Origin: Clostridia bacterium
GTDB lineage: Bacteria; Bacillota; Clostridia; TANB77; CAG-508
DNA: 45,070 nt
Reading direction: 5' to 3'
NCBI GenBank assembly: GCA_900759475.1
Contig: CAAEVK010000004.1
Coordinates: 1 to 45,070 of the forward strand
Part shown: positions 36,469-44,193 of the stretch, piece after piece
How positions within the stretch are numbered: position 1 is the stretch's first letter
How the letters are laid out: every line of letters begins with the position of its first letter
Notes under the pieces: generated by a model
Database searches by the model: none
Told to the model about the DNA's origin: nothing
The model's input: the letters and a program-made list of their open reading frames with translations, nothing else
Program-made: the position numbers and the translations under genes

Positions 36469-37288
36469 TTACACTTGTGTTACTTTCTTTTTTCCGCATA
36501 GCTCCACTTCCTCCAATTCCTCTTTGACCATCTCTTAGTTCTCCTGCAATTTCATTGATTGTAATATATTTATAACTAGACGTAGTTGCTACCTTTTCAG
36601 CTACAATTAGTGGGTCAATAAAATCAATTAGAATTCGTGCTGGCGAAGAAGCAAAATTTGCCCCACAGCTCATAATTGCTTCAAAAAAACTTTGACATGC
36701 ACCTGCAAAAATCACTAAATCTTTTCCTGTCTGTTGTTCCCACTTTCTGGCTTCTATTACTGTGTCCATAAAATATTTTGAATTTCGATAATTATAAATA
36801 TCATTAAAATTTCTCCCATTTTTAATCATCGCATCATGTCCAGTAATAACTAGTATATCTGGTTTATATCGTTCTAGCAGTACTCTTACTATACGTGCTT
36901 GTTTACTTTCTGCAATATTCTTTACAATAGCATTTAGTCCTAGTTCTTTATAATATTTAGCAGATTTTTCACTATATTTTTTATCTCCATCTAAATGCAA
37001 TATAACTCCTGTATATATTCTGCTATTTCTTTTATTGTTTATCTGTGTGTTAATACTTTTTATTCTTTTAGCTATTCTTTCTTCTAAACAATGCATATGT
37101 TTATCTACAATTACTTTATCAATAACTTCTAAATCCTCTATTGGAGCATCTGCTTTAATTCTTTCGGTTAATCCCTTTAATATGCAAATTTCATTATTAG
37201 CATTTGTTCTAATTATTCTCTCTACAATAAACAATATATCTTTTCCATAAGAATTTCTTCCTACAATATCACCTTTTTTTATTTTCAT
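36469..37288 (-). CDS. yabG: Sporulation protease YabG, probable CGG +1 shift near the end
   Basis: YabG is a cysteine protease that trims spore-coat and germination proteins. The N-terminus MKIKKGDIVGRNSYGKDILFIVERI, the middle GVILHLDGDKKYSEKSAKYYKELGLNAIVKNIAESKQ and PDILVITGHDAMIKNG at about 148-163, and VIFAGACQSFFEAIMSCGANFASSPARILIDFIDPL at about 206-240 identify the family. At codon 265 the frame reads ATG CGG AAA. In zero frame the protein ends with 11 more residues; with the shift it ends A-M-G-K-K-K-V-T-Q-V at 36469. The shifted end looks more natural but is not proven. Either way about 272-274 aa. Confidence 0.9.
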
Positions 37289-37417
37289 ATTACTATCTCC
37301 CTTGTTATATATTTATGTCGAATAATAGAAAATGGTGATTTTTGGATTTCTATCTTACTTTGTTAATTATGCTACTATTAGTCAATTATTGGTAATAATA
37401 TTATTTTTTCAAAACTA

Positions 37418-37446
37418 TTGTATATTTTTTTTATTTATGTTATAGT
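37418..37446 (+). promoter_or_regulatory. Promoter of the zinc-ribbon gene
   Basis: TTGTAT (37418), 17-nt spacer, TATAGT (37441-37446). It leaves a leader of about 105 nt. Confidence 0.55.
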
Positions 37447-37491
37447 ATAGGTGGCTATGAGTTTAGCCAAATTTAATTAATTGAACTATCA

Positions 37492-37549
37492 CCTTCTTTT
37501 TAGAATGGGGCAAATGGGTCAAAATTAAATTTATATTCTAAAAAGGAGG
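37492..37549 (+). promoter_or_regulatory. Leader hairpin that hides the RBS of the zinc-ribbon gene
   Basis: CCTTCTTTTTAGAAT pairs over all 15 positions (one G-U) with ATTCTAAAAAGGAGG, which contains the whole ribosome binding site. The 28-nt loop holds GGGGCAAATGGGTCAAAA. A smaller GGCTA/TAGCC hairpin lies upstream (about 37452-37468). Confidence 0.65.
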
Positions 37550-37559
37550 ATTTTTTGTA

Positions 37560-37712
37560 ATGGAAGATAAAACACTAGTATGCAAAGATTGTGGTGCTGA
37601 ATTTGTTTTCACTGTTGGTGAACAAGAATTCTATAAAGAAAAAGGTTTTGAGAACGAACCTGTTAGATGTCCAGAATGCAGAAGAGCTAGAAAAAATGCT
37701 AGAAGAAATTAA
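37560..37712 (+). CDS. Zinc-ribbon protein, 50 aa
   Basis: Begins MEDKTLVCKDCGAEFVFTVG, then a short helix and R-C-P-E-C-R-R-A-R. The two C-x2-C knuckles make a treble-clef-like zinc ribbon (the PF13451 type, common in Clostridia). The basic C-terminus (RRARKNARRN) suggests RNA or ribosome contact. Full length for the family. It has its own promoter, a structured leader that hides its ribosome binding site and a strong terminator, so it looks like a tightly regulated single gene. Confidence 0.85.
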   Translation: MEDKTLVCKDCGAEFVFTVGEQEFYKEKGFENEPVRCPECRRARKNARRN

Positions 37713-37743
37713 AAAAACAGACTTTGTAAAAGTCTGTTTTTTT
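37713..37743 (+). terminator. Terminator after the zinc-ribbon gene
   Basis: AAAAACAGACTTT / AAAGTCTGTTTTT, followed by T-run. Confidence 0.8.
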
Positions 37744-37744
37744 A

Positions 37745-37924
37745 TTACCCTGCCTTATATTTGTCTTCATATTTTAATTTTGTTGCCATTCCTCCCCTAA
37801 TATGCCTTTCTGCTTTATTTGCGTCTAATACTTCTCTTACTTCTGAAGCCAATACCTTGTTAATATGTATAAGCCTTTCAGATACATCTTTGTGTACCGT
37901 TGTTACTTTTCGTAACGGTAGAAT
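37745..37924 (-). pseudogene. 3' fragment of a gene interrupted by the recombinase element
   Basis: A 60-codon open stretch with no proper start. From V-H-K-D-V-S-E-R-L-I-H-I-N-K onwards it reads like a genuine, well-conserved protein end (VREVLDANKAERHIRGG, then MATKLKYEDKYKAG). It overlaps the end of the serine recombinase in another frame. It is most simply the downstream half of a chromosomal gene cut by the element. I do not recognise the family; the upstream half would lie past the right edge. Confidence 0.5.
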
Positions 37925-39470
37925 TTATATCATCAAAATTCGTAATTACTGTAGGTTGACTTCCAATTTCATTTAATAATTTTAATCTTACTTCTACATT
38001 TCCTTCGCTATCTACTTCAATGACATCTATTATTGTTTTTAGCATTGCATTTGTAATTGTTTCATTGTTTAAAATATCATCAACTGTTCTTATTGTTTTT
38101 GTTAATTCTTTTTCTAATACATCTTTTTCTTTTATTTCAGAAGTAATTAGCTTTAATTCTCTTTCTAATCTTGCTATATCTTCATTTAATGGATTTGTAT
38201 ATTGTTTTAGCTCTTGCATATTGATTACTTCATTTTGGAACATCTCCATATATTTTTGTTTCTTAACTGTTACTTTTTCTATTTCTTTGAGTAAACTTTC
38301 TTCACTTCTTTCATTGTTTTCCCTTAAAGCTGTTATTTTTTCAAATTCTTTTTCTACAGCTTTCATAAAGTTCTTTTTATTTGAAATTATACTTTTAAGA
38401 TATTCTTTAATAGCATTTAAAAGTTCTTCTTCATCTATAACAGTTGTATTAGGGCAATGGTTTACACCCATCGAATTTCTTCCACTACATACCCATCTTA
38501 TATATTCTTTACCTTCTTCTGTATATTTCCTTCTTATCCTTCTAAATGAATAACCACAATGTTTACAATAGATAAGTGTACTAAATACATATTCTGTTTT
38601 TTCTCTTTTATTGTTTAGTTTAAATTCATTTGACCTTTGTTTTAAAATATCTTGTGCTCTATTAAACAATTCATCTGATATAATTCTCATTTCTGGTTTG
38701 TCAGAAATAAGCCAATCTTCTTCTGGTAGCTCTTTTCTTGCTCCTGTTATAAAGTCAGTAATTTCTGATTTCTTATTTGTTACTCTGCCTGTATATATTG
38801 GATTTTTTAGCATTCTTACAATAGAAGTTTGGACCCATTTTGACTTTGTTTTCTTTGTTCTTATTCCTCTATCATTTAATTCCCAAGCAATTTTTGTTGT
38901 ACCAGTACCTTTATATACATAGCTTTCAAATATTTCTTTTACAATTTTTGCTTCTTCTTCGTTTATTTTTAATGTATATTTTTCACCTGGTATTTTGTCA
39001 TAACCAAATACCAAATTAGGTACTCTTCCTTTTTTAGCAGTAATGTCTTTTCCAAATTTAACTCTTTTAGACATATTGGCACTTTCCTGTTGTGCCATTG
39101 CACCTAAAATTGTTAGTATAAATTCAGATCCACCTTCCATAACTTCGCCATTATTTAAAAAGTCTACTTGTATTCCATAAGATTTTAATTCTCTTATACT
39201 TTGTAATAAATCTACTGTATTTCTTGCAAAACGGCTTACATCTTTTACAACTACTCTTTCAAATTTTTTTGCCTTTGCGTCTTTCATCATTTGTTGGAAT
39301 TGCTTTCTGTGTTTTATTTGTTTTCCAGAAATTCCTTCATCTGCATATAGCTTGTACAACTCATAGCCATTCTTTTTTGTAAATTCATTAAAAAACTCTA
39401 TTTGCTTTTCAAGAGAGTCTATTTGTGCTTCCTTTTCAGTTGAAACTCTACAATATGCTGCAATTTTCAT
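37878..39470 (-). CDS. Large serine recombinase
   Basis: 530 aa. The N-terminal resolvase domain has AAYCRVSTEKEAQIDSLEKQIEFF with the catalytic serine and VVKDVSRFARNTVDLLQSIRELKSYGIQVDFL. The recombinase domain (about 160-260) is followed by a zinc ribbon (YCKHCGYSFRRI...WVCSGRNSMGVNHCPN, about 325-370) and a coiled-coil region (about 380-460). This is the family used by Tn4451-like transposons and phages for directional integration. It is transcribed toward the adjacent left end of its element. Confidence 0.92.
   Translation of the reverse strand: MKIAAYCRVSTEKEAQIDSLEKQIEFFNEFTKKNGYELYKLYADEGISGKQIKHRKQFQQMMKDAKAKKFERVVVKDVSRFARNTVDLLQSIRELKSYGIQVDFLNNGEVMEGGSEFILTILGAMAQQESANMSKRVKFGKDITAKKGRVPNLVFGYDKIPGEKYTLKINEEEAKIVKEIFESYVYKGTGTTKIAWELNDRGIRTKKTKSKWVQTSIVRMLKNPIYTGRVTNKKSEITDFITGARKELPEEDWLISDKPEMRIISDELFNRAQDILKQRSNEFKLNNKREKTEYVFSTLIYCKHCGYSFRRIRRKYTEEGKEYIRWVCSGRNSMGVNHCPNTTVIDEEELLNAIKEYLKSIISNKKNFMKAVEKEFEKITALRENNERSEESLLKEIEKVTVKKQKYMEMFQNEVINMQELKQYTNPLNEDIARLERELKLITSEIKEKDVLEKELTKTIRTVDDILNNETITNAMLKTIIDVIEVDSEGNVEVRLKLLNEIGSQPTVITNFDDINSTVTKSNNGTQRCI
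37895..37920. other. Candidate attachment site of the serine recombinase element
   Basis: Imperfect dyad TACCGTTGTTAC-TTTTC-GTAACGGTA at the junction between the recombinase's last codons and the cut gene. Serine recombinase sites are short imperfect dyads, and one end of the element should lie here. The other end is outside the window. Confidence 0.4.
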
Positions 39471-39578
39471 AACTTAATTTCTCACTTTCTTATATGTTGT
39501 TTTATGTCGGTAACTTCATATCCGTTCTGTTACATTTTAGCATATAAGTTATAAAAAAGCAATAAAACGCATAAAAAA

Positions 39579-39602
39579 ACTACTCCTGCATTTAGGAATA
39601 GC
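39579..39602 (-). terminator. Terminator of the PIN toxin operon
   Basis: GCTATTCCT / AGGAGTAGT on the minus strand (one G-U-type mismatch) with a 6-nt loop and a T-run. The region 39471-39713 otherwise holds only repeats. Confidence 0.6.
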
Positions 39603-39613
39603 TTTTTATAATT

Positions 39614-39696
39614 TGTTCATCTACGCATTTATTTGTCGCAAGTAGAGCCAAAGAGTTACATCTGTTCACCTATGCATTTATATTACGCAAATAGGG
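39614..39696. repeat. Two 34-bp imperfect direct repeats
   Basis: Units at 39614-39647 and 39663-39696, both TGTTCA-CTA-GCATTTAT...CGCAA-TAG-G. Within each, the outer bases are complementary: CTAC...GTAG in the first, CTAT...ATAG in the second. Confidence 0.65.
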
Positions 39697-39713
39697 TTGC
39701 GATTAACATTTGA

Positions 39714-39914
39714 TTAGTTGTTTTCAGCTAAATATTTTTCAAAATCTTCTATTGTCAATTCTTCATTGTTTTCATATTTTTCCTTTGTATAATCTCCTTT
39801 TCCATCACTATACATTTGTATAAATTTTATCATACCTTCAACACCTAATTTATCTTTTAAAGCTTTAAGACCTTCTCGTCTTATTCTTTCTAACTCTCTT
39901 ACTGTTACAGCCAT
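39714..39914 (-). CDS. Small partner of the PIN protein, likely antitoxin
   Basis: 66 aa, starting directly after the PIN stop codon; GGAGG lies in the end of the PIN gene. VRELERIRREGLKALKDKLGVEGMIKFIQMYSDGKGDYTKEKYE suggests a DNA-binding or PIN-neutralising helical protein with an acidic tail (LTIEDFEKYLAE). Toxin-first order is unusual but known in some families. Antitoxin role inferred from position and size. Confidence 0.55.
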   Translation of the reverse strand: MAVTVRELERIRREGLKALKDKLGVEGMIKFIQMYSDGKGDYTKEKYENNEELTIEDFEKYLAENN

Positions 39915-40355
39915 TTAAATCACCTCCATAATAAATTCTATTGGATTTATAACTTTAATTCTTAAATTTGCTCTTTTTGAAGCATTTATTAACAACCTGT
40001 CAGTTGTAATAAAATAATCTATATCTGCACTCTCTGCAAAAGATAAATGTAATGCATCCATATCTTTTATATTAAATTGCTTTAATTCTAATGCTCTTTG
40101 TTTAATTTCTGGTGTATAAGTAATTTGTGATAATTCCATTGCGTCATATAAATCTTCTACTTGTCGTCTTTTATTATCTAATTTGATTTTGGATATTTCA
40201 AAATCTATTACCATACTTTTATAAATTTCTACTTCTTTATTTATATGCTTTCTAAATATATTCTCTATTGCATTTGCCTCTAGGTTTATTTTTTCTTGTT
40301 CTAAATCATCAAATGGTCTATTATAACAACAAGTATCTAAATATAATTTTAGCAT
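39915..40355 (-). CDS. PIN-domain ribonuclease toxin
   Basis: 146 aa. The N-terminal LKLYLDTCCYNRPFDD supplies the first aspartate, IKDMDALHLSFAESADIDYFITTDRLLINAS at about 98-128 the later acidic residues (D-A-L-H, T-T-D). This is the YLDTCCYNRPFDD class of PIN proteins, usually RNA-cleaving toxins of toxin-antitoxin pairs. Translationally coupled to the 66-aa gene. Confidence 0.82.
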   Translation of the reverse strand: MLKLYLDTCCYNRPFDDLEQEKINLEANAIENIFRKHINKEVEIYKSMVIDFEISKIKLDNKRRQVEDLYDAMELSQITYTPEIKQRALELKQFNIKDMDALHLSFAESADIDYFITTDRLLINASKRANLRIKVINPIEFIMEVI

Positions 40356-40475
40356 AAAATCAACCTCTCTTTCTATTATACTACATTTTATCGTATTTAT
40401 CTATATATAAGAAAAATATTATCTGTTTCGATTTTAACATATATGATTATTTTATTCAATTAATATTATTAAATT

Positions 40476-40643
40476 TTATATCTCAATTTCATCTTCTATA
40501 CAGTGAGAATTTTGAAAATTATAATCAAATTTTATCTTTTCATTATTCTCTGCCAAGTTATATGCCAAAACTCCAGCAAATGCTTGTACTATTTGTTCTT
40601 CTGTATTAGGATTATAAAATGTAATATTTAAAGACTTTTTCAA
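40476..40643 (-). CDS. Small acidic protein with TTG start, 55 aa
   Basis: TTG at 40643 with AGGTGAG 6 nt upstream; a GTG nine bases earlier is less well spaced. The peptide starts KKSLNITFYNPNTEEQIV and is acidic at the end (CIEDEIEI). It is compact, and cotranscription with the HTH gene upstream is likely. Small phage and plasmid proteins of this look are common in Clostridia, but no family is recognised. Confidence 0.5.
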   Translation of the reverse strand: MKKSLNITFYNPNTEEQIVQAFAGVLAYNLAENNEKIKFDYNFQNSHCIEDEIEI

Positions 40644-40727
40644 AATTCTCACCTACTTTCTTTTCAATACTATTATTAAAGTTCTAAAAATATTACTAAA
40701 AAAATTCACTTTGACTTAACAAAGTGA

Positions 40728-41195
40728 TTATCTTGAATATATCTTTGAACTTTTTATACTACTTGCTCTCACAATATTTTTTACTACTCTTGGTACATCT
40801 TTTGTAACATTTATTCCTTTTCTTAAAACTAAATTGCTAGAATTTTTGGCATATTGATAAATTGATCTGTTCCATTTAGCAAATGCAATATCTGACATTT
40901 CAGATTTTGTTGATAGAAACTTGTTATCTTTTTTTAGCAATTCAAGTAAAGCATAATATTCTTCTATTAAATTATTTTTCCTTTTTCTAATATAAGTTTT
41001 ACTATACTCTTTATTATATTCAGCCTTTTTCTGCATTGATTCATTATGTCTTATTTCTTTTTCACTAGTATATCTTGTATCTTTCTGAATTACTTGAGAA
41101 ATATAACTTTGAGAAACCCCAACAGTTTCAGCAATAATGTCTTGTTTCTGGTGTTCTTCAAAATACATTTGTAAAATTCTTTCTTTTTTATCCAT
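40728..41195 (-). CDS. HTH DNA-binding protein with basic tail
   Basis: 155 aa. RILQMYFEEHQKQDIIAETVGVSQSYISQVIQKD at about 6-39 is a helix-turn-helix resembling sigma-factor region 4 or resolvase HTHs. The remainder is strongly basic (RKRKNNLIEEYY...SIKSSKIYSR). Possibly a plasmid or transposon regulator. The gap 41196-41470 holds inverted copies of AGTATTAA and TTAATACT (41333-41368) and two copies of ATAGATTACA. Confidence 0.6.
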   Translation of the reverse strand: MDKKERILQMYFEEHQKQDIIAETVGVSQSYISQVIQKDTRYTSEKEIRHNESMQKKAEYNKEYSKTYIRKRKNNLIEEYYALLELLKKDNKFLSTKSEMSDIAFAKWNRSIYQYAKNSSNLVLRKGINVTKDVPRVVKNIVRASSIKSSKIYSR

Positions 41196-41470
41196 TTTGT
41201 TCTCCTTTACTTATATTTTTTACTTGCACTTTTTTAGGTATAAAAATACCATATACATAAAGTACAACTCGTAATTTATATACATCATTTGACAATTATA
41301 AATATTTATTGTAATATATTATTATAAAGAAAGTATTAAAATTAACACAAAACAAATGTTAATACTTTATAATATAAAATAGATTACATTTCTATTATAA
41401 GGTAATACTTTTTAAATGTCAATAGATTACAATAAACTTTTTGAAGAATTTTTATGAATAGGAGAATACT

Positions 41471-42442
41471 ATGAAAATGAATTTAGAATATGGCTTTAAC
41501 AATGAGTCAATGCCAAAGTTTGAAGAATATGAAATAAAGGAACTAAACAACATTAAATATGTTGTTCCTAAAATTTTAAAAGAAAATAGAACAAGCTATT
41601 CTTTAATTGATTTTGATGATTATAGAGAAAATGATAAACCGTTAATAGATTTTATCAATTTAGGAAAATTATCTTTAGAACAAAAAGAAGATGCTGACAA
41701 GTTATTGCTTGAATATGTAAATAAATATGGACTTTTAGGACTTATACACGATTTTCCAGTAAATAGATATTACACTTTAGACAAGGAAATACTATTAAAA
41801 GAATTTAATTATATTAATAATAGTGATTGCTTTAGCACAATAAAAATAGTTGATTATTTTAAAATATTCTTTCCTACTGTTACTGATGAAGAAATAAAAG
41901 AATTACTGGAGAAAGTAAACAAAAATATATATGAACATAGTATGGAAAAATTTATTTCTCCAGAAATAAATAAGTTGTTCTTTAAAAATGAAAAATATTA
42001 TGAACAAGTAGATATGATAATAAAATATGCTCAATTTATGTATAACACATTAAAAGAATTAAGCAAAGCTAATGATGAATATATAAATGTAGGAGAAATA
42101 AATAAATTAGAATCTAATCATATAAGAGTTAATTTAGAATATGACGGACTAACAATACATATTAGGAGTTTAAAAGAATACATAGATGAAAACTTTAAAT
42201 TATATATAATACAAGAAAAGAAATATTTAAAGTTTTGTAAGCATTGTGGAAAAGCATTTATTGCAAATAACCCAAAGGCACTATATGATACATTTAGTTG
42301 TAAAAACCAAGAAAATGTTTATAATAGTAGAGCAAGATTAAGTTCAAATGTAATAAAAACAAAGAATGGGCTAACTGTAAAAGTAACACCAAGTGAAGAA
42401 TTATCTAATGAAATAATAAAAAAATTAAAAAAGAAAAAATAA
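41471..42442 (+). CDS. Uncharacterised protein with C-terminal zinc finger
   Basis: 323 aa with AGGAGA upstream. The first 240 residues are helical and acidic with no motif I recognise. Near the C-terminus KFCKHCGKAFIANNPKALYDTFSCKNQENVYNSRARL (about 256-292) is a CxxC...C-type zinc finger followed by a basic stretch, similar in layout to CGNR-type fingers that bind DNA. The tail is very lysine-rich. Single gene with terminator. Confidence 0.55.
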   Translation: MKMNLEYGFNNESMPKFEEYEIKELNNIKYVVPKILKENRTSYSLIDFDDYRENDKPLIDFINLGKLSLEQKEDADKLLLEYVNKYGLLGLIHDFPVNRYYTLDKEILLKEFNYINNSDCFSTIKIVDYFKIFFPTVTDEEIKELLEKVNKNIYEHSMEKFISPEINKLFFKNEKYYEQVDMIIKYAQFMYNTLKELSKANDEYINVGEINKLESNHIRVNLEYDGLTIHIRSLKEYIDENFKLYIIQEKKYLKFCKHCGKAFIANNPKALYDTFSCKNQENVYNSRARLSSNVIKTKNGLTVKVTPSEELSNEIIKKLKKKK

Positions 42443-42453
42443 TAATTTGTATA

Positions 42454-42480
42454 AAGAGAGTTGCTATACTCTCTTATTTT
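42454..42480 (+). terminator. Terminator after the zinc-finger gene
   Basis: AAGAGAGT / ACTCTCTT with a 6-nt loop, followed by ATTTT. Confidence 0.7.
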
Positions 42481-42605
42481 ATGCAAATGCACACTAAATA
42501 CAAACCTGTTTATGCTCGTCTATAAGGAATTGCAACAAGTATTATTTAAAAATAAAATTTTATATAATTCAAATGGTTGTAAAACGAGTAATAGGAGGTG
42601 GATAT

Positions 42606-42950
42606 ATGAGTGCAATAGACAGATTATATTCTATCAACAATAAAACTGTTAAGAAATCAATTAACATTGATGATAGTTTATACAAAAGACTAATGAGATA
42701 TACTAAAAAGAACTATGACGCAACATTTAGTGAAGTTATGAATGTGTGCATAGAAGAATATATATATGAAAATAAGCCTTCCTTTTATGAAAAACCAGAA
42801 AATGAAACAGTTACATATAGAAGTATTATGATTAGAAAAGAAAATTTGAATAATTTACAAAAACTTCATAAAAAAACTGGTATTTCTGTAACAAGATTAT
42901 TAAATTGTGCTGTAAAAGAATTTTTAGAAAAATATGATAATAAAAGATAA
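42606..42950 (+). CDS. Double ribbon-helix-helix protein (paralogue 1)
   Basis: 114 aa from the ATG at 42606 (AGGAGGTG upstream). Two RHH motifs in one chain: VKKSINIDDSLYKRLMRYTKKNYDATFSEVMNVCIEEYI (about 15-53) and TYRSIMIRKENLNNLQKLHKKTGISVTRLLNCAVKEFL (about 70-107). Each has a short beta strand with alternating residues then two helices. A monomer may thus resemble an Arc/CopG dimer. It probably acts as a DNA-binding regulator. About 55 percent similar to the gene at 43849. Confidence 0.65.
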   Translation: MSAIDRLYSINNKTVKKSINIDDSLYKRLMRYTKKNYDATFSEVMNVCIEEYIYENKPSFYEKPENETVTYRSIMIRKENLNNLQKLHKKTGISVTRLLNCAVKEFLEKYDNKR

Positions 42951-42997
42951 GTTAAATATATAAAAATATCAACTTACCTTATATTATAAAACCAAGT

Positions 42998-43037
42998 ATA
43001 GTTTATTATATAATGAATTTATATAATAGACTATTTT
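42998..43037. terminator. Bidirectional terminator between convergent genes
   Basis: ATAGTTTATTATATAA / TTATATAATAGACTAT, one mismatch, followed by T-run on the plus strand. Confidence 0.6.
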
Positions 43038-43685
43038 TTATTTAGAGCAATATAGTATGCTAAACTACTTTGATATGAAGAAAGTTCTAAATCTATTCTT
43101 TGATATTCATAAAACTTTTGTCTTTCTTCTGAAGTGAAATTAGAAGTAAGTTCTAATGTTAATTGATTAAATTTACGATTAAGCTCAATATAATCTTTTA
43201 TATCAAGTAAATCATTTATATGTTCTTCTACTATACCTTCTACCATATCCATATTGTTCTCATTAAACCAATTTAAGTTAATTTTACTACTTGCATTTAA
43301 GTCTTTTAGTATAGATTTTATTTTACAATTTCCGTTTAGTTTTAAAGAAAATTGCAAGACCATCTAATTTATTATCAAAAAATAATGGAAAAATCATTTG
43401 TAAAGAATATTCAACTTTGTCATTTTTTACAATTTGTTTGAAATTGTCATTTAAAAGTAAATATAAATCTTCTGAAAATTCTTTATTTTTCCAGTCTTTT
43501 ATTAAATCAAGTATATCTTTACTTAAAGACTTATGCCAATAATTATCATAATCTAAAGTAGGATCACTTTTCTCATCAACTATACCATATTGTATAGTTT
43601 TTAAATCAGAAATTAAGACATTAGATTTTAAGGCAGAAATATTAAAAGATTTTAGTAATTTTACACATTTTTCAGAAACTTGCAT
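43031..43685 (-). CDS. Uncharacterised 217-aa protein, read through a CGG +1 shift
   Basis: Two overlapping open frames meet at 43332-43334. The first 117 codons (MQVSEKCVKLLKSFNISALK... to GLAIFFKTK) are followed by CGG AAA TTG TAA, an early stop. Dropping the C gives K-G-N-C-K-I-K-S-I-L-K-D-L and the frame then stays open to 43031. The second frame taken alone has no ribosome binding site, so one 217-aa protein is the better reading. It is helical and acidic (WKNKEFSEDLYLLLNDNFKQIV, then VEEHINDLLDIKDYIELNRKFNQL), no domain recognised. RBS AAAGGAGG precedes the ATG at 43685. It lies between the two double-RHH genes. Confidence 0.7.
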
Positions 43686-43848
43686 ATTTTACCTCCTTTC
43701 AAAATATTTGAACATATTATATATTAAAAATGTTTATTATTCAACCTGCTGTCGTGTATTGAAACACGATACAGCTAAGTTGCACACTGCAAATGTTTTG
43801 AGTATAATAATCGTGAAAAGGTTAAATACTAATTACTGGAGGTGTAAT

Positions 43849-44187
43849 ATGAGTGCAATAGATAGGTTGTATAAAAAATCAAATTATACTGTTCAAAAGA
43901 GTATAAATTTAGAAGATAGATTATATACAAGATTAAAAGAAATAGTAGATAAAGATTATGACGCAACAATTAGTGATATGATAAATGTTTGTATTGAAGA
44001 TTTACTATCTACTGGAAATGTAAAATATTATGCCAAACCAGAAGATGAGATAACAATTTATAGAAGTGTAATGATTAGAAAAGAAAATGTAGAGGCTTTA
44101 AATAAGATAACACAAGAAACAGGAATTTCACTTACAAGATTAGTAAATATAGCAATGAAAGAATTTTTAGATAAATATAATAAATAA
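43849..44187 (+). CDS. Double ribbon-helix-helix protein (paralogue 2)
   Basis: 112 aa from the ATG at 43849 (GGAGGTG upstream). VQKSINLEDRLYTRLKEIVDKDYDATISDMINVCIEDLL and IYRSVMIRKENVEALNKITQETGISLTRLVNIAMKEFL are the two RHH units. Shared ends (MSAIDRLY start; tail ...KEFLxKY) show it is a duplicate of the gene at 42606. The two flank a leftward gene and may compete for or share operators. Confidence 0.65.
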   Translation: MSAIDRLYKKSNYTVQKSINLEDRLYTRLKEIVDKDYDATISDMINVCIEDLLSTGNVKYYAKPEDEITIYRSVMIRKENVEALNKITQETGISLTRLVNIAMKEFLDKYNK

Positions 44188-44193
44188 TACTAG

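Noticed and set aside
43323..43685. Two separate genes at 43031-43363 and 43323-43685
   Set aside because: The downstream frame has no ribosome binding site and the frames join exactly at an in-phase CGG.
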